NCBI GenBank assembly: GCA_024509875.1 | Contig: JAMPIV010004941.1 | Span: 1 to 64,000 of the forward strand | Length of the DNA: 64,000 bases | Source: Oreohelix idahoensis | Taxonomy: Eukaryota > Mollusca > Gastropoda > Stylommatophora > Oreohelicidae | Direction: 5' to 3' | Shown here: piece after piece, positions 1-10,981 of the stretch | How positions within the stretch are numbered: the stretch's first letter is position 1 | How the letters are laid out: each line of letters starts with the position of its first letter | Position numbers and translations under genes: made by a program | Notes under the pieces: model-generated | Seen by the model: the letters and a program-made list of their open reading frames with translations, nothing else | Databases searched by the model: none | What the model was told of the DNA's origin: nothing

Positions 1-575
1 TCCAATACTAGTTCCCTTAAAGACAAACTATTGAAGTCATGATGACAAATACCAACAGAGCTTGAACAAAACAAAACCAGTATTACCTCATATTACTACT
101 ACACAACTGACACACATAGGATATTTTTAATAATTTATGTCACTACAATATTCATATTGATAAAGTCTGTACATATACTTGTAATTAAAATTGATTGTGA
201 TTCCTGGTTCCTTTGTATTTGAATCAGGACACATATACCTTATGACAACAATGAATACATATTGTTATTTGAAAAGTTATCAGTGACTCCTTAAGATATT
301 CTCATAGAGTGTTATATGTATGTGAGTGTCACAGTGTTGTCAAGAGTAGTGGATTAAATTAAATTGTTTATCTGTCTGTTGTTGTGACTTACACTTCATC
401 ATACACATACCCTAGACACATAACGTAGTCATCACACTATTCCAGAATAAGACTGACTGAGATATATAGATATGTGGTAGCAAGTAAGGTTATCTATAAT
501 ACACTACTCTTAATAGATATATATACCTTCACAGCTGATCTCAGTCAGTACACTAAGTTCCCTATAAATATTTAT
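1..575 (+). repeat. Inverted partial LTR related to the Gmr1-like LTRs
   Basis: Read on the minus strand from about 570 down to 200, this stretch follows the plus-strand order of the LTR that starts at 6607. Shared landmarks are AATATTTATAG, AGTGTACTG, ATCAGCTGTGAAGG (GTCAGCTGTGAAGG in the LTR), TGCTACCAC, CTTATTCTG, GTCTAGGGTA, and a TCCTG...CAGGA hairpin at the matching distance. The similarity is patchy, so this is an old or diverged copy in the orientation opposite to the array on its right. The rest of the LTR and any internal region lie outside the window. I infer either a head-to-head element or an inversion breakpoint near 575-588. Confidence 0.55.
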
Positions 576-584
576 AACATCCCA

Positions 585-1651
585 CTTCATTCAAGTGGCC
601 ACTCCTCACAGGTTGCTAGAGGTAAAATGGTAGGCTTCTTAGTCATCTCACTCTTGGATATCTTCAAAGCATCTGGCACTAGCGCGTAGTTGCCAGACCA
701 GAAAACTCCACAATTCAAAATTGAAAAACACAGTTACGTTGTTTCTAGCAATAACTCTCAGCTGAGACGCTGCTGGCTAGACTATGGCGTCCACTGGTAA
801 TATATAGTTTTCTTGGTCCGGACGTCACACTTCTAACATAACGATCTGCGTATATGGACAGTCTTCAACTCAAAAAATGGCACTTGGCCGGCTAATGTTT
901 TTCTATAACAATATGAACTCTTTCGTCCAATCAGCGGACTTCCCCTCTACGTTCAAATATTTTAACTACAATTGTGTCCAATCTTAGTTAGTTTCGGTCT
1001 AGTTGTGAAATGTACTTATGTCGGTCTTGTCTGTACCGAACTTGGTTTTTTTCCCAAAATTACACTATAACTTGGTCTTAGACCAAAACTGTACAAAAAA
1101 AACTACACAATTTATTCTCCACCAAAAAACTTCTAATTAATCCCAAATAAAAACATACTTTTTTCAAGGTTAGTTTTGAAATTTGCTTTTGTACCCATCG
1201 TTTCACGGCGTTTGCTCGCTAGTTATTCAAACTCAAAACTGGGACTAATTACCGTTAAAAGCCGCCTAAGATACGTCTGTTTCTGAACAAGAGCTAAGGT
1301 CGTTTTCAAGTCCAGTTCTCACTTGGTGTCACTAGTGTCGTAATTATTATTTTTTTTAAACATACAAATTGCGTCTGCTAGGCTTTTAGATTCAAGCACG
1401 CATGCAGACTGGCATCATTTTTTTTTTCTTTTCTTTCTCGCTCCGTTCTTGCCCCGTCTTAAACTAATATGCCGGTTTTGTGTCTTCATGTTTATAACTA
1501 GTTGGTTTTCAATGGCTGCTAGAAAACGCTGGCGTGGGCGAGAATGTATCAGCGTTATCTTACCTATATTTTTATCCCTACATGTTATTTTACCTGTTAT
1601 CTTTATAAATGGAGGAATTTTTAGCGTTGTATTACTGTAATATCATCCACA
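585..1651 (-). repeat. LTR A, truncated 3' LTR of copy 1
   Basis: This matches LTR B from its CAAGTGGCC motif to the terminal CCACA at 1647-1651, but lacks the roughly 690 bp that should precede it on the left. Like LTR B it lacks the block of about 270 bp that LTRs C and D retain. It differs from LTR B mainly by many scattered one- to three-base additions. Confidence 0.85.
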
Positions 1652-1989
1652 CATCTCCCCACTGAGTAACATGCACTAATGCAAGTTCCAAAAACCAGTG
1701 ATACAACATAGATAAAATTAACTCCTTACGCCTGCCAATCTACTCTAAAATTTGATCACAGGGGTGCCTACTGAGGAAATCTGCCACCGACATTCTGTGA
1801 GACCGGTGATATATTAAAATATTAAAACTGATATGGTTGTAAACAATAAAGACCACTACACGTAACAATCTTGCATTTTCATGCACTTTGGCCTGAGATA
1901 AGAATACAAGAGGCAATGTTTGTTTGGTGATCTGTTTGGACCACAAAAGTCCTGCCACACAGATAGATTTGGAACTTTTTTATTTGCCA

Positions 1990-2018
1990 CCCCCCCCCCC
2001 CCCCCCCCCCCCCCCCCC
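1990..2018. repeat. Poly-C run inside copy 1 RNase H
   Basis: An uninterrupted run of 29 C stands where copies 2 and 3 have only a few ordinary bases. It splits homologous coding sequence and may be an assembly or sequencing artefact. Confidence 0.95.
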
Positions 2019-2961
2019 ATTCCCCCCAACGATTACGCTTAAACAATCTTTTTCGCTTGTGGATATACCTTGATTCCGCTACTGTTTCACTAACTTGCGG
2101 CTAGCATATAAGCGACTGGGTTCAGTTCCCCATTGGGTGAAGAAGACCTTTGCCCAACTCAAAGTAGCCCCCAGGCACCACATTGCTTGCGTCCGTTCTC
2201 ACCACAAAGTCGGAGTCAACAATCAGGCAATTTGAGACAAGAATCGGCTTTGCTAGTTGAGTTTTTCCTTTAACTCTTGGAATGCCCAATTCACATATGC
2301 GCGCTGATCCAAACTCAATTTTATGTCTGAGATTTTCCCTTGCGAGTCAAATCAGTCAGAGGCAGCACATATAGAGCTTTAAAATTTTTGATATATTTTT
2401 TGATAAACACCAACACAAAAGACACGAATGATCGCACGCATTTTTTTGTTTGCGGTCGAATGTCGCTCTCTATGCAGTTTTTCCAAGTTCTTAGGATCAG
2501 GGGTCATATTACCCTGATATACAGTGTGTCCCAAGAATGCCAACACTTTGCATCCAATACAACATTTTGTTGGCCTAGCAGTCAAAGTTCGCTTCTCTGA
2601 GCCTATCAAATAGCATATTTCCAGAGAGTTAATGTGCTCTCTTCTCAAAATGTTTCTGTGGCGTATGGCGACGAGAATAGCATCCATGAAATTCGTGATA
2701 CATGGGTTATTCAGGGGATCCAACAATTTGCGCATCATCCTTGAAAACACACTCGGAGCATTTTTCAGTCCGAATGGTAGCATATTGAATTCATAATGTC
2801 CATCCGAAGTGCTAAAAGCCAAATAAGGTCTCACTTCAGGCTTCACTGGGTTCTGGTAATAGCCTTTACTAAGATCCACCTTTGAAAAGTATTTTGCCTT
2901 GTTCAGTCTGGCAAAGAACTGTTTTGTGTCTGGTAATGGATAAAACCTGACCTTCTGCCCC

Positions 2962-2962
<1 letters not shown>

Positions 2963-2994
<32 letters not shown>
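2963..2994. repeat. Poly-C run inside copy 1 RT
   Basis: A run of 32 C follows CCCCA between CTTCTG and TGACAGC, which are contiguous in copies 2 and 3. It is therefore an insertion, or an artefact, within the RT coding homology. Confidence 0.95.
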
Positions 2995-3162
2995 TTTGTG
3001 ACAGCATTCAGTTTACCTGTAATCTATGCACCAGTCTATGTTCCCCAGACGGTTTCTCTCAACAAAAATACACTGGAAGCCTATAAAAAAAGATTCACTG
3101 TGAGAAATAATTCCTTCTTTCAAACAAATACTCTTATCTTCCTCTATTCAATGCTTTCTCAC

Positions 3163-4615
3163 TTAGCGAACGGAACGGAGAATAACCACTCTCATACAGA
3201 TTGGGTTTGAGTCTACCAGTTTCATGTCATACTGTAGCAAATTTGTATGGCCTGGTTTATCTGTTAATACATCTGTATGTTCCTCCAGAACCTGTTGAAC
3301 TCTCTCCCTCTGGTTTTTAGTCAGGTGCTTACTGACTTTTACCTGTGCTGCTGTTTCACAAGGATGTAATGGGTATTCATGTGAGGTGAGTGGTTCCTTT
3401 TGCATCTGGGTTGCAATAGCTAAGGTCAATAAGGGGGTGCTTTCCTGGAGTGGTCTGTCCAGATACTTCTTTAACAGGTTTACATGATAAACTTTCTCCT
3501 TCCCCTTTTTGTCAATTTTATAGTTTGTTCTAGACACCTTCTCTAGAACCGTATATGGACCTTGCCAACCAATTTGTAATTTATTCTGGCTTCCGGGTAG
3601 TAGAAGCAGCACCTTCTCTCCGACTGCCAGTTCCCTGTCCTTTGCCTTCCTATTAAACTATGCTGCATGTTTCTTCCTGGCTTGTTTCAAATTATCATTT
3701 GCCAGTTTCCATCCAGCTTTCAAACGAGTGGTCAGTTCGTTAACGTATTGATACGATGAGGTAACAGTCTCTTCCGCCTTCTCATCTGTCCAGGTCCTTA
3801 ATAGAGCTTCTAATGGACCTTTTATTGGCCTCCCAAATAGCAGAGTTGCGGGAGCCATCCCGGTTGAACTATGTGGTACCTCCCGGTACGCAAACAATGC
3901 GGCGGGCAGGAATTGATCCCACAGATCCGGTTTTTCGTGTGCCAGCTTCTCAGGATAGAAATGAGAGTCCCGTTGAACCTCTCTACCTGGCCGTTCCCTT
4001 GTGGATGGTACGGACTACAATGAAAGTGTCTGGCTTGAAATAGCTTAAAAACTTCTTCCGTTAGTTTCCCCTTGAACTGTGAGCCATTATCAGTCAAGAT
4101 TTGATGCGGGAATCCTAATCGTGTAAATATTGTAAGTAGTGCCTCTGCTACATGTTTTGAATCAATTGATGGCAGGGCTACCGCCTCTCCCCACATAGAA
4201 CAAGTGTCCACCAGAATAAGGATGTAACTGTTCCTCCTCTTGGTCCGAGTGAGAGGTCCTACAATATCCACTGCAACCCTCTCAAAAGGTGTTCCCACTA
4301 TGGGCATTTCCCCTAGAGTTGCAGGAGCAGTCCAGTGCTTTGGAGCTACCCTTTGACATTCTGGACAGGATTTGACATATCTTTTTATATCCTCCGTTAT
4401 CCCTGCCAGAAGTAATGACAAGCTATACGCTGTCCTGTGGCGCTGATCCCCATGTGACCACTGAAGGGAATCGCATGCCCGAGTTCCATCACTTTCTTTC
4501 TATATGAAGTGGGAAGAACCAGCTGGTTGTGACCATTTGTTCCAGTTCCGGCCTTCCTGTATAAGCAAATTTGTTCTTCATAAAATAATCCCCCTTGCTT
4601 GGAGGAGTGTGGCAT
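3163..4615 (-). pseudogene. pol: Copy 1 integrase remnant
   Basis: Three broken frames together cover an integrase: the HHCC zinc-binding part near 4390-4560, the catalytic core with ILTDNGSQFKG and HPQGNGQVERFNG, and a C-terminal domain (IGWQGPYTVLEKVSRTNYKI) followed by the linker to RT. A tryptophan codon in ...LKAGWKLANDN... is intact here but is a stop in copies 2 and 3. Frame changes occur near 3640, 3950 and 4400. In this element integrase lies upstream of RT, as in Ty1/copia, although all domains are Ty3-like in sequence. Confidence 0.88.
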
Positions 4616-5112
4616 TTGGGCAATTTTTTAAAACATGGCTTGAGTGTCCTATCCTCAGCCTGCGCCTTCCTCATCTCCTCTGGATGAGCATTTATAGGTT
4701 CATCTTCTTCCTCCTTCTTCTGTGACCTGGTCTGCACTGTCGCCATGATCACAGGTCTCTCGGGATTCCCCAAGAAGACGTATCTACACCCCAATATCAG
4801 AGGGTAGATTGGTTCATCTATCACTGCTGCTCTGATTTCTCCTTCCACATAGCGAGTTTTCACCGTGATCCTTGCGATGGGAAGTGTCATGAGTGGTATG
4901 TCCTTAGTCGCCCCTTGTATTTCCACTGTTTCTGTGGTATACTGACTTGGGTCCACTAGGCTAGACTTCACAACTGAATCATAATCCAAACCTGTATCAT
5001 AAAGGCACCTTATGGTGACCCCATTACAAATAACATCCTCACAAACTGGGGGGTGATAAGGTTCCTGTAGTCCCTTAGGATTAACCTTTAATCTTTGCGT
5101 CCCCGACTTCAT
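4489..5112 (-). pseudogene. pol: Copy 1 aspartic protease and integrase N-terminal linker
   Basis: A 207-aa frame contains the retropepsin active-site motif YDTGLD near residue 39. It then reads through a linker (ERPVIMATVQTRSQ) toward the integrase N-terminus before a frame change. The DTG triad is intact. The CCHC zinc knuckle that should precede it lies just upstream on the minus strand (about 5142-5183) in the gag-pol junction. Retropepsins act as dimers to process the Gag-Pol polyprotein. This copy cannot do so because the surrounding frame is broken. Confidence 0.88.
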
Positions 5113-5139
5113 TGCAGCAATGTTTGAAGGTTACCTTCT

Positions 5140-5763
5140 ACAAAATTCGGTGTTATGGTTATCCTTCTTGCACCATTTACACCATCTTTTTCCTTGGTTC
5201 AACGGTTTTCTTTCATTGAACTTTTGGTCATTGAACTGTGAGTTTCTGTCGCGATAGTCATTTCTTGGCCTATCAAAAGTTTGTCCTACCTTTATTACTT
5301 TTGTTCTCTGGTATCAAATTTATTAAAGTGCTGTGGGGCTTTAAAATTTTCTATATGTTTCTTTTTAGAGCCAACTACCTCTGCCTGGGCTGCTTGATAC
5401 CTCTCAGCGACATTCAATACCTCCCCCAACTTCTCTGCACCTTGTTCCATGAGAAATTTTCTCAGGTCTGGAGCCATGGACTCTCTTAATTGCTCTATCA
5501 TGATCATTTCTTTGAGATCTTGGGTCTTCCCCAGAGCCGTCCATTTCTCCAAATAGGTTTCCAGTCTGGCAGAGAATTGGTGGTATGTCTCCCCAGACAA
5601 AAGCCTGGCATTTCTAAACTTCTTACGATAAAATTCACCATTCTTTTCATATCTTAATAACAAAGCCTGCTTTAGCATGTCATAATTGTGTTGGTCGTCT
5701 CTATTCATTTTGGCAAAAACCTCATAAGATGTACCCCTAAGCCCCTGAGATAACTTGAGACTC

Positions 5764-5805
<42 letters not shown>

Positions 5806-6371
5806 ACCCATACTTAGTAGCCAATAGTTCAAATCTACTTAAGTACCCCTCTATGTCATCGTCTTTCTCAACAAAATGGTCTAAATAAAAACCCCATAGC
5901 TGAGGTTGAGGATCCCTGACTAGGCGTGGCATCGAAGGAAAAGGGGCTGGCACCATTTTCAGGAGCATGGCCTTGTAATTCCAACTCCCTTAGTCGTAAC
6001 TCGTGCTCCCTTTGCAATCTCCTATCTTCTGCTTCCCTTTCGGCAGTCAATCTCTTTTCTTCTGCCTCCCTTTCGGCAGTCAATCTCTTTTCTTCTGCCT
6101 CCCTTTCAGCATTTTTTTCTTCTAATTGGAGCCTTTTAATCTTCCTATCTGCCTCCAATGCACTAGCCTCTTTGTCAGCCTCAATCTGCAGCCTCTTAAG
6201 TTCTTTGTCAGCCTCAATTTGTAACCTCTTTTCTTCAGCTAACCTCCTATCTTCCCTTTCAATATACTTGTCACATTCTGACGTTACATATTGAACCAAA
6301 ACCTGACCACCCATGTTCATTTCCTTAGCCGTCAGCACAGCAGCCGATCTGAATTTGGCTAGATCTGCCAT
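5140..6371 (-). pseudogene. gag: Copy 1 gag with SCAN-like capsid
   Basis: The ATG at 6369-6371 opens MADLAKFRSA, then a long charged helix with repeated AEREAEEKRLT units, probably coiled coil. The capsid part carries the SCAN-like signature FRNARLLSGETYHQFSARL; SCAN domains are known to derive from Gmr1-like gag. A one-base gain near 5886-5900 (shared by all three copies) puts the N-terminus and the capsid in different frames. A (CT)n tract at about 5764-5804 lies inside capsid coding sequence and shifts frame again. A CCHC zinc knuckle follows at about 5142-5183. Confidence 0.9.
5764..5804. repeat. (CT)n microsatellite in gag, copy 1
   Basis: This tract of about 20 CT dinucleotides is read on the minus strand as alternating Glu-Arg codons. 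It replaces the Lys/Trp region seen at this place in the related gag at 28339-29370. It is longer than in copies 2 (about 12208-12232) and 3 (about 18899-18927). Confidence 0.9.
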
Positions 6372-6583
6372 ACTATATCACACAATTTAACAATGACCAA
6401 CGCAAATTACAAAATCTAATTACTAAGCTAATATACTAATTAATTAATTACCACTGGCTGTGAAGATTCATCAACTTTTACTTTCCACTTTTAATTTTAG
6501 GGACACTGTTAAATTTTTACATATTATGCCCCCAATAGTTTAATTCCTGGATCAGGAGACCCTAATATCTTTGGTAAATCTAA

Positions 6584-6601
6584 ATCCCGGACGAGCCCCC
6601 A
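6584..6601 (-). promoter_or_regulatory. Primer-binding site, tRNA-Pro type, copy 1
   Basis: On the minus strand the 18 bases read TGGGGGCTCGTCCGGGAT, the tRNA-Pro primer-binding site familiar from murine leukaemia virus. It lies five bases from the LTR end and about 210 bases before the gag ATG. Confidence 0.92.
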
Positions 6602-6606
6602 ATATT

Positions 6607-8275
6607 TATAGTGGTTTTTGATGTTATTGCGTGGTTGCTATGTTACCTAGTGTACTGGATGAGGTCAGCTGTGAAGGCTCCTGAAGATAACAGTTTATGT
6701 GAGTTACAGAATGCCTTTCTGCTACCACTTATGACCTCAAACAGACTTATTCTGCTATTATGTATGTTAGCTACGTTTAATGTCTAGGGTAATGAAATGT
6801 GATGAGTAGGTAATTAAATACACAGACACACACATGTAAACACTAAGTCTAATAATAACAAGTTCTATGATCAAATCAACTAACACTGGCTTTAGAATTT
6901 AAATTTTACAATTTTTTTAAAAATTTATTTAGTCCTGAACCAAATTTTCTTGTGGTCAGGACGTATGAAACAATATATATTTATCAATAAAAGTGCATAT
7001 ATATTGAATAATCAAAATGAAAATTTTTGTACATAGACATATGGTTACATTGGTTAATATTAACACTAACTACAGAGTCTTTGGAAAACTAGCACTGGAT
7101 GTCTGGTCGTGGTGGTGTCATCATGCCCGATCTCTGTTTTACAATATAGTCATTGTCTTTGAAATATGGAACTGAGTACAGTTTTTATACAACAAGGATT
7201 TTTATTTATTTTAGTGTGGACAAATTTGCTGAATCAACACAGGCAGGCCAGGTTTTCAAACTTATCTGGCCTGTGACGATGTAGTAAAGAATTCAAGTGG
7301 CCCACTCCTCACAGGTGCTGAGGTAAAATGGTAGGCTTCTTAGTCATCCACTCTTGGATCTCTTCAAAGCATCTGGCACTAGCGCAGTGCCAGACCAGAA
7401 ACTCACAATTCAAAATTGAAAACACAGTTACGTTGTACTAGCAAAACTCAGCTGAGCTGCTGGCTAGACTATGGCGTCCCACTGGTAATATATAGTTTTC
7501 ATGGACGTCACACTTCTAACATTAACGATCTGCGTATATGGACAGTCTTCAACAAAATGGCACTTGCCGGCTAATGTTTTTCTATAATATGAACTCTTTC
7601 GTCCAATCAGCGGACTTCCCCTCTACCGTTCAAATATTTAAACTACAATGTCCAATCTTAGTCTAGTTTCGGTCTAGTTGTGAAATGTACTTATGTCGGT
7701 CTGTCTGTCCGAACTTGGTTTTTCCCAAAATTACACTTGGTTTTAGACCAAACTACAAAAAAACTACACAATTTATTCTCCTAAACTTATTATTAAGAAA
7801 AAACATACTTTTTTCAAGGTTAGTTTTGAAATTTGCTTTTGTACCATCGTTCACGGCGTTTGCCGCTATATTCAAACTAAAACGACTAATTACCGTAAAA
7901 CGCCTAAGATACGTCTGTTTCTGACAAGAGCTAAGGTCGTTTTCAAGTCCAAGTTCTCACATGGTGTCACTAGTGTCGTAATTATTTTTTTTAAACTACA
8001 AATTGCGTCTGCTAGGCTTTTAGATTCAAGCACGCATGCAGACTGCATCATTTTTTTTCTTTTCTTTCCTCTCCGTTCTTGCCCCGTCTAAACTAATATG
8101 CCGGTTTTGTGTCTTCATGTTATAACTAGTTGGTTTTCAATGGCGCTAGAAAACGCTGGCGTGGGCGAGAATGTATCAGCGTATCTTACCTATATTTTTA
8201 TCCCTACATGTTATTTTACCTGTTATCTTTATAAATGGAGGAATTTTAGCGTTGTATTACTGTAATCTCACCACA
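6607..8275 (-). repeat. LTR B, between copies 1 and 2
   Basis: The 1669-bp LTR begins on the minus strand TGTGGTGAGATTACAG and ends ACCACTATA, giving TGTGGT/ACCACTA-type inverted ends. A polypurine tract abuts one side (copy 2) and a tRNA-Pro PBS the other (copy 1), so it serves as 3' LTR of copy 2 and 5' LTR of copy 1. AATAAA on the minus strand at 7201-7206 is a possible polyadenylation signal. It lacks a block of about 270 bp that LTR C carries at about 14197-14469; the junction is near 7774. Confidence 0.92.
6932..6962. promoter_or_regulatory. Conserved hairpin in the LTR
   Basis: The arms GTCCTGA-A-CCA and TGGTCAGGAC can pair over ten base pairs with one bulged A and a loop of about ten bases. 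The same structure with changed but still paired bases occurs in the solo LTR at 46686-46717, and a weaker form near 198-230. Its function is unknown; a role in packaging or 3'-end formation of element RNA is only a guess. Confidence 0.6.
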
Positions 8276-8290
8276 CATCTCCCCACCTGA
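8276..8290 (-). promoter_or_regulatory. Polypurine tract, copy 2
   Basis: The minus strand reads TCAGGTGGGGAGATG directly before the LTR start TGTGG, the expected place and composition for the plus-strand primer. The same tract precedes LTR A (from 1652) and LTR C (from 14971). Confidence 0.8.
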
Positions 8291-8365
8291 GAACATGCAC
8301 TAATGCAAGTTCCAAAACCAGTGATACACATAGATAAAATTAACTCCTTACGCCTGCCAACTACT

Positions 8366-9847
8366 CTAAATTTGATCACAGGGGTGCCTACTGAGGAAAT
8401 CTGCACCGACATTCTGTGAGCCCGGGATATATTAAATATTAAACTGATATGGTTGTAACAATAAAGACCAACGTAACAATCTTGCATTTTCATGCTTGGC
8501 CTGAGATAAGAATACAAGAGGCTGGTGATCTGTTTGGACCACAAAAGTCCTGCCACACAGATAGATTTGGAACTTTTTTATTGCCCAGATTAACGCTAAA
8601 CACTCTTTTTCGCTTGTGGAATAACCTTGTTCCGCTTTGTTCAACTTGCGGCTAGCATAAGCGACTGGGTTCAGTTCCCCATTGGGTGAAGAAGACCTTT
8701 GCAACAAAGTAGCCCCCAGGCCCACATTGCTTGCGTCCGTTCTCACCACAAAGTCCTGAGTCAAATCAGGCAATTTGAGAATCGGCTTGCTAGTGAGTTT
8801 TTCCTTTAACTCTTGGAATGCCAATTCACATTGCGCTGACCAAACAATTTTATCTGGATTTCCCTTGCGAGTCAAATCAGTCAGAGGAGCACATATAGAG
8901 TTAAAATTTTTGATATATTTTTGATAAAACCCACACAACGACACGAATGATCGCACGCCTTTTTTTGTTTGCGGTCGATGTGCTCTCTGCAGTTTTTCCA
9001 AGTTCTTGGGGTCAGGGGTCATGTTACCCTGATACACAGTATGCCCCAAGAATTCCAACTCTTTGCATCCAATACAACATTTTATTGGTCTAGCAGTCAA
9101 GTTAGCTTCTCTGAGCCTATCAAATAGCATATTCAGAGAGTTAATGTGTTCTTCAAATGTTTCTGTGGCGATGAGGATATCATCCATGAAATTCGTGATA
9201 CATGGATTATTCAAGGGATCCAACAATTTGCGCATCATCCTAGAAAATACACTCGGAGCATTTTTCAGTCTGAATGGTAACATGTTGAATTCATAATGTC
9301 CTTCCGAGGTGCTAAAAGCTAAATAAGGTCGAACTTCAGGCTTCACTGGGATCTGGTAATAGCCTTTGCTAAGATCCACCTTCGAAAAATATTTTGCCTT
9401 GTTCAGTCTGGCAAATAACTGTTTTGTGTCTGGCAATGGATAAACCTGACCTTCTGTGACAGCATTCAGTTTCCTGTAATCTATGCACAGTCTATGTTCC
9501 CCAGACGGTTTCCTCAACAAAACTACACTGGAGCTAAAAAAAGATTCACTGTGAGAAATAATTCCTTCTTTCAACAAATACTATATCTCCTCTTTCAATG
9601 CTTTCTCCTTAGCGAACGGAACAGAATACCCTCTCATACAGATTGGGTTTGAGTCTACCAGCTTCATGTCATACTGTAGCAAATTAGTATGTCCTGGTTT
9701 ATCTGTTAACACATCCGTATGTTCGTCCAGAACCTGTTGAACTCTCTCCTTCTGATTTTTAATCAGGTGCTTACTGACTTTTACCTGTGCGGCTGTCTCA
9801 CAGGGATGTAATGAGTATTCATGTGAGGTGAGTGGTTCCTTTTTCAT
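8366..9847 (-). pseudogene. pol: Copy 2 reverse transcriptase-RNase H
   Basis: A linker frame (9581-9847) leads through a TAG at about 9578-9580 into a 381-aa frame (8432-9577). RT residues are intact: D68 in KVDLSKGYY and the FMDD box at 130-133. RNase H follows with TDASNVGLGA, KECLALIWAIK and TDHQPL, giving the expected D-E-D set. A further frame change near 8435 separates the last part, VGADFLSRHPCDQI, which ends at a stop at 8366-8368. RT-RH copies element RNA into DNA in cytoplasmic particles. Here the catalytic residues survive but the reading frame does not. Confidence 0.93.
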
Positions 9848-9862
9848 TTCAGTTGCGATAGC

Positions 9863-10981
9863 CTAGGTCAGTAAAGGGGTGCCTTCCTGGATTTGTCTGT
9901 CCAGATACTTCTTTAAAAGGTTCACATGATATATCTTTTCCTTCCCCTTTTTGTCAATTTTATAGTTTGTTCTAGACACCTTCTCTAGAACCGTATATGG
10001 ACCTTGCCATCCAATTTGCAACTTATTATTGCTGACGGGTAGTAGAAGAAGCACTTTCTCTCCCACAGCTAATTTTCTGTCCTTTGCCTTTCGATTAAAA
10101 TAAGCTGCATGTTTCTTCCTGGCTTGTCTCAAATTATCATTTGAGAGTTTTTATCCAGCTTTCAGACGAGTGGTCAGCTCGTTAACATATTGGTATGATG
10201 AGGTAACAGTCTCTTCTGCCTTCTCATCTGTCCAGGTCCTCAACAAAGCTTCTAATGGACCTTTTATTGGCCTCCCAAATAACAGGGTTGCGGGTGCCAT
10301 CCTGGTTGAACTATGTGGTACCTCCCGATACGCAAACAACGCAGCGGGCAGAAATTGATCCCACATATCAGGTTTCTCACGTGCCAGCTTCCCCAGGATA
10401 GAAATGAGAGTCCCATTGAACCTCTCTACCTGGCCGTTCCCTTGTGGATGGTACGGACTACAATGAAAGTGTCTGGCTTGAAATAGCTTAAAAACTTCTT
10501 CCGTTAGTTTCCCCTTGAACTGTGAGCCATTATCAGTCAAGATTTGATGCCGGAATCCTAATCTTGTGAATATTGTACGTAGTGCCTCTGCCACATGTTT
10601 AGAATCAATTGATGGCAGGGCTACTGCCTCTCCCCACATAGAACAAGTGTCCACCAGAATAAGGATGTAACTGTTCCTCCTCTTGGTCCGAGTGAGAGGT
10701 CCCACAATATCCACTGCAACCCTCTCAAAAGGTGTTCTCACTATGGGCATTTCCCCTAGAGTTGCAGGAGCAGTCCAAAGTTTTGGAGCTACCCTTTGAC
10801 ATTCTGGACAGGATTTGACATATCTTTTTATATCTTCCGTTATCCCTGGCCAGAAGTAATGACAAGCTATACGCTGTCCTGTTGCGCTGATCCCCATGTG
10901 ACCACTGAAGGGAATCGCATGCCCTAGTTCCATCACTTTCTTCCTATATGAAGTGGGGAAGAACCAGCTGGTTGTGACCAT
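9863..10981 (-). pseudogene. pol: Copy 2 integrase
   Basis: The 276-aa frame (10151-10981) holds the zinc-binding H21-x6-H28...C58-x2-C61 and the catalytic triad D91, D150 and E186, with exactly 35 residues between the last two. A stop (TGG in copy 1, TAA here) separates it from the C-terminal domain at 9863-10132 (WQGPYTVLEKVSRTNYKIDK). A second stop ends that piece at about 9863. The N-terminus is out of frame with protease because of a C run one base longer than in copy 1. Integrase inserts the DNA copy into the host chromosome; its position before RT defines the clade. Confidence 0.93.

Larger units (their letters stand above)
1744..3240 (-). pseudogene. pol: Copy 1 reverse transcriptase-RNase H remnant
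   Basis: The RT fingers and palm are recognisable in the 194-aa frame at 2379-2963 (VDLSKGYY, then LPFGLKNAPSVFSRMMRKLL). The catalytic FxDD box reads FMDA, so the second aspartate is lost. A 32-base C run at 2963-2994 separates the RT start from the upstream coding part. RNase H is only traceable in pieces and contains a 29-base C run at 1990-2018. The tail (VADFLSRHPCDQI, cf. VGADFLSRHP in the sister copies) ends at a stop at 1744. Clearly non-functional; the many single-base additions relative to copies 2 and 3 could be real decay or poor consensus sequence. Confidence 0.85.
1652..6606 (-). mobile_element. Internal region of Gmr1-like copy 1
   Basis: It runs from the polypurine tract next to LTR A to the spacer between the primer-binding site and LTR B, and is about 195 bp longer than internals 2 and 3. 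The extra length comes from many small additions and two long C runs (1990-2018 and 2963-2994) placed inside coding homology. At several sites this copy keeps sense codons where copies 2 and 3 have stops, so it split from them before those lesions arose. Its own additional indels break every domain. Confidence 0.88.
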
